From NCBI GenBank assembly GCA_900546395.1, contig URDD01000089.1, positions 1 through 8,726 of the forward strand: DNA of 8,726 nucleotides, in the 5' to 3' direction. The position numbers and the translations under genes were made by a program. Position 1 is the first letter of the stretch; every line of letters starts with the position of its first letter. Source of the DNA: an uncultured Bacteroidales bacterium (lineage in GTDB: Bacteria; Bacteroidota; Bacteroidia; Bacteroidales; UBA932). The notes under the pieces are model-generated. The model was not told the DNA's origin. It saw only the letters and a list, made by a program, of their open reading frames with translations, and did no database searches. Positions 6,629 through 8,726 of this stretch are shown here, piece after piece.

Positions 6629-7219
6629 TTAGAATTCTACTTTAGGTGCAGTTTTGGCTTCCTCAGAAGCTTCGAAATATCCTTTGGTCTCAAAGCCGAA
6701 CAAGGATGCTATGATATTTTTCGGAAAGCTGCGCACCATAGTGTTGTAACTCCTTGCAGAGTCGTTATATTTTTTCCTTTCGGTGCTGATTCGGTTCTCT
6801 GTACCTTCGAGCTGGGCCTGGAGCTCAAGAAAATTCTGGTTTCCCTTGAGTTCAGGATAGTTTTCCTTAAGCATTATCAGCTTGCCGATCGCCTGGGACA
6901 ATTCGCCCTGCGCAGCCTGGAATTTTGCAATCCCCTCTGCATCAAGTTTTGCAGGGTCCACTGTAATCTGTGTGGCTTTTGCCCTTGCGCTTACTACTCC
7001 TTCCAAAGTTTCAGACTCATGTGAGGCATAACCTTTTACTGTAGCTACAAGGTTAGGTATCAGGTCTGCACGTCTCTGATATACATTCTCTACCTGGGAC
7101 CAAGCTGCTTTTACACTTTCATCTCCGTTCACAAGTCCGTTGTAGGAATTCTTTATCCACAGGAACGCAGCGAGGAATATTGCTGCAATCACTATTATTA
7201 CGATCAATCCTTTTTTCAT
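6629..7219 (-). CDS. lemA: LemA family membrane-anchored protein
   Basis: This 196-residue protein has the standard LemA form. A single N-terminal signal-anchor helix (4-22) is followed by a helical domain with the family signatures YNGLVNGDESVKAAWSQVEN (26-45), VYQRRADLIPNLVATVKGYA (46-65), LKENYPELKGNQNFLELQ (117-134), ENRISTERKKYND (141-153) and NTMVRSFPKNIIASLFGF (159-176). The ending YFEASEEAKTAPKVEF is the usual C-terminus. Length is typical and nothing is missing. The precise function of LemA is unknown; the name comes from a Listeria protein that is a source of a presented peptide. It is the first gene of a minus-strand operon with two TPM genes, a frequent bacterial arrangement. A candidate promoter lies in the 57 bases upstream. 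Confidence 0.95.
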   Translation of the reverse strand: MKKGLIVIIVIAAIFLAAFLWIKNSYNGLVNGDESVKAAWSQVENVYQRRADLIPNLVATVKGYASHESETLEGVVSARAKATQITVDPAKLDAEGIAKFQAAQGELSQAIGKLIMLKENYPELKGNQNFLELQAQLEGTENRISTERKKYNDSARSYNTMVRSFPKNIIASLFGFETKGYFEASEEAKTAPKVEF

Positions 7220-7242
7220 TGCAATTCAATTTTTGAGTCAGT

Positions 7243-7271
7243 TGAAAATATTATCTAATGCCTTAACGCAA
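7243..7271 (-). promoter_or_regulatory. lemA: Putative promoter of the lemA-TPM-TPM operon
   Basis: On the minus strand TTG (7271-7269) and TATTTTCA (7250-7243) are separated by 18 bases. This resembles the Bacteroidetes TTTG-N19-TAnnTTTG promoter, with imperfect last bases in the -7 box. Transcription would start some 15-20 bases before the lemA ATG. The spacer shows no terminator for the upstream FISUMP gene, so readthrough is also possible. Confidence 0.4.
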
Positions 7272-7276
7272 GTTTT

Positions 7277-8497
7277 TCAGTCTTTTATGCATCGCACGGC
7301 TGCCGCGAAAGACCTGGTGTCATGCGCCTCAAGGTAAACGTCGGGACTGGATTTGTTTATTACCCTGCAAAGTCCCATTCCGTCCTTGTTAGTATCGGAT
7401 GTCCAGAAAATTGCATATTCATATGCGCTGTGGAATGTCCATTTGCCATTGGACTTCTGTGCATATCCTGTAGGAAGTGCTGAAAGTCCGCTTCTGTTGT
7501 CAGGATCTCCCACTTTGTTGGAATATGGCCACATTTCTGTTTCAGTATTGAATGTAGCGCTGCTTGAAGTCTTGCCGAACTGAGCATCGCTGTCAGACTC
7601 TTCTACTGGCTCTCCAGCCATGAACTCGCGGCTTATCTTGGTGTCTTCGCGGGTCCAGTTGACTTTTTCTGCAAACGGTTCCCAGTCTTTCTCCAGTGAG
7701 GCCATTGTCGCGTTTGCGAGGGCTGTCCATTCTGCGTCTGACGGTATGTGCCATCCTTCCGGACATATTCCTTTTACATGGCCTCCGTCAGAAGCAGTCT
7801 CTCCTTTTGTGGCTTCTTCCCAAGTGTAGAATCTGCCGAAAATATCGGACATGGCATCTGCATTCTGGTAGGCGGCTCCTGAAGCTGTTTCCCCAGTACC
7901 CTTGTAGGCAAGATTCTGTTGCATCCATGTCTTTCCGTCCTTGCCCTTGAATGTAAAGTACGGAATGTCTTCATAGACTATATAATTGTCTCCTTCAGAG
8001 ACTCTGGCTTTAAGGTCAGGAATATATTTTTCAGGGTAGCCTGCGTTCTGGATACTTCCTTCAGGTCCTGCCTTGACCATTGTTACATATTTGGTAGCAT
8101 TTATGCTTGTGTAGTTGGCGGCAAATGCTATACTGTTGATGGTAAATGTCGTCATTGTATCCTTGTATCCCCAGAGGAATGAGCCGTCTCCGTCTTCTCC
8201 TTCTCCTTTTGTGGTCTCATATTCTGTCATTCCAGGAGTGACTTTCCACTTGTAACCGATGCCGCCTCCGTCAGGATGCTCTGCGCCTGTTACAGTGAGT
8301 TTGTACTTTTTGAATTTGCTCGCATCTGAAGGCGCATCAGGGTCAGGGGTATATTTGATATATTCTTCTATTCCGCTTATTTTCAAAGAGCCGTTTAGAT
8401 ATGGCAGGGCTTCTTCAGTCTTGTCTTTTTTGCATGAAACCAATGCGGCCGCAGTAAGTGCGGGAAGCATGACCAGATGAGTTTTCTTAAGTGTCAT
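7277..8497 (-). CDS. FISUMP-domain surface lipoprotein
   Basis: This 406-residue predicted lipoprotein has a signal peptide and lipobox LVSC with Cys22, followed by KKDK. Residues about 33-165 look like an all-beta Ig/PKD-like domain (KYKLTVTGAEHPDGGGIGYKW, then FLWGYKDT and TTFTIN). Residues about 175-405 form a FISUMP (Fibrobacter succinogenes major paralogous) domain with its hallmarks: WMQQNLAY (191-198), GRFYTWEEA (221-229), ICPEGWHIPSDAEWTAL (244-260), SGLSALPTGY (336-345), FWTSD (364-368) and a final FAAAVRCIKD (397-406). Cys245, Cys377 and Cys403 are in the domain. Such proteins are thought to be cell-surface proteins; ligand and function are unknown. The start is supported by AAAAGG 7-8 bases upstream and by the complete signal peptide. 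It is divergent from the apbE-like gene. Confidence 0.9.
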   Translation of the reverse strand: MTLKKTHLVMLPALTAAALVSCKKDKTEEALPYLNGSLKISGIEEYIKYTPDPDAPSDASKFKKYKLTVTGAEHPDGGGIGYKWKVTPGMTEYETTKGEGEDGDGSFLWGYKDTMTTFTINSIAFAANYTSINATKYVTMVKAGPEGSIQNAGYPEKYIPDLKARVSEGDNYIVYEDIPYFTFKGKDGKTWMQQNLAYKGTGETASGAAYQNADAMSDIFGRFYTWEEATKGETASDGGHVKGICPEGWHIPSDAEWTALANATMASLEKDWEPFAEKVNWTREDTKISREFMAGEPVEESDSDAQFGKTSSSATFNTETEMWPYSNKVGDPDNRSGLSALPTGYAQKSNGKWTFHSAYEYAIFWTSDTNKDGMGLCRVINKSSPDVYLEAHDTRSFAAAVRCIKD

Positions 8498-8524
8498 CTT
8501 TACCTTTTACTTCATAAAGTTAAA

Positions 8525-8552
8525 CAAATACATTCTTGCAAAGATGCACAAA
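8525..8552 (-). promoter_or_regulatory. Possible promoter of the FISUMP lipoprotein gene
   Basis: On the minus strand TTTG (8552-8549) is followed 16 bases later by TGTATTTG (8532-8525), one mismatch from TAnnTTTG. Spacing is short of the usual 19, so this is tentative. It would give a leader of about 20-25 bases. Confidence 0.3.
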
Positions 8553-8581
8553 ATTCGTGTAAAAACCTCTATATTTGTGCA
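8545..8581. promoter_or_regulatory. 8-bp inverted repeat in the divergent promoter region
   Basis: TGCACAAA (8545-8552) and TTTGTGCA (8574-8581) are perfect inverted copies separated by 21 bases. The right copy overlaps the -7 box of the + strand promoter and the left copy overlaps the candidate -33 element of the - strand promoter. A second small palindrome, TATTTG-TG-CAAATA (8572-8585), overlaps the right copy. The arrangement could be a shared operator, but it could also arise from two promoters of similar sequence facing apart. Confidence 0.35.
8570..8577 (+). promoter_or_regulatory. Putative -7 box of the apbE-like gene
   Basis: tatatttg matches TAnnTTTG exactly and ends 22 bases before the ATG at 8600. 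No clear -33 TTTG is present 19 bases upstream. Confidence 0.45.
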
Positions 8582-8599
8582 AATACTTACGAAAATCCA

Positions 8600-8726
8600 A
8601 TGAAAACAGATTTAATCCAGATTCGTCCAATTATTCTTGCTTTTGCTGTTATGATTATTGCATCTTGCAGTAGCAGAGAAAGTTATGTGTCAATAACAGG
8701 TTTTGCCCAGGGTGGGACTTATACTG
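8600..8726 (+). CDS. apbE: ApbE-like FAD:protein FMN transferase, 5' end only
   Basis: Only the first 42 codons are inside the window. They encode a lipoprotein signal peptide with hydrophobic core (11-20) and lipobox IASC, Cys23. The segment SITGFAQGGTYT (31-42) resembles the first strand of Bacteroidetes ApbE proteins, usually G-x-A/T-Q-G-T-T-Y. ApbE covalently attaches FMN to flavoproteins such as the RnfG/NqrC subunits outside the inner membrane, and many are lipoproteins, which fits. The start follows a good -7 box; no Shine-Dalgarno is seen. The flavin-binding and metal-binding residues lie beyond the window, so the family call rests on the N-terminus alone. Confidence 0.7.
   Translation, partial: MKTDLIQIRPIILAFAVMIIASCSSRESYVSITGFAQGGTYT

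Noticed and set aside
7353..8480. Several plus-strand frames of 69-87 codons opposite the FISUMP gene
   Set aside because: All are shadows of the FISUMP lipoprotein frame; none has a plausible start context or motif.
1..8726. Search for tRNA, rRNA, transposase, integrase, CRISPR array, toxin-antitoxin or phage-defence genes
   Set aside because: None was recognised; all coding space is taken by known housekeeping or envelope families, and the gaps are about 105 bases or less.

Overview
The window looks like chromosome of a Bacteroidales-type bacterium. It holds a DUF4290 protein (a family known essentially from Bacteroidetes), an FtsK-LolA pair, a FISUMP-domain lipoprotein, a GH42 beta-galactosidase of Bacteroidetes type, and AT-rich spacers with TAnnTTTG-like -7 boxes. 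Most starts lack a Shine-Dalgarno sequence. Genus cannot be told from the sequence.

Layout. (1) 44-1282, + strand: the C-terminal part of a GH42 beta-galactosidase. It opens abruptly after a 43-base AT-rich stretch and lacks roughly its first 250 residues, including the acid/base glutamate; the nucleophile motif is kept. (2) 1388-5262, + strand: a tight run of a DUF4290 protein, the DNA translocase FtsK and a periplasmic LolA-like lipoprotein carrier, separated by 4 and 13 bases. (3) 5266-7219, - strand: a lemA-TPM-TPM operon that meets lolA tail to tail with 3 bases between the stop codons. LemA is membrane-anchored, the first TPM protein is cytosolic, and the second is exported, membrane-anchored and ends in a glycine-rich tail. 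(4) 7277-8497, - strand: a FISUMP-domain surface lipoprotein. (5) 8600-8726, + strand: the start of a second lipoprotein gene, most likely apbE (FAD:protein FMN transferase), divergent from the FISUMP gene and cut by the window end.

How the parts fit. FtsK and LolA serve chromosome segregation at division and outer-membrane lipoprotein transport. The LemA/TPM trio is a conserved envelope-associated set of uncertain function. The two divergent lipoprotein genes share a 102-base promoter region containing an 8-bp inverted repeat.

No clearly new system is visible: every gene falls in a known family. The points most worth a second look are the truncated GH42 gene and its junction, a terminator-like hairpin inside the lolA coding sequence that fits the opposing operon, an internal duplication in the DUF4290 protein, a perfect Shine-Dalgarno at the overlapping TPM gene start, and the inverted repeat between the divergent lipoprotein genes. 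No rRNA, tRNA, CRISPR array, transposase or attachment site was seen.
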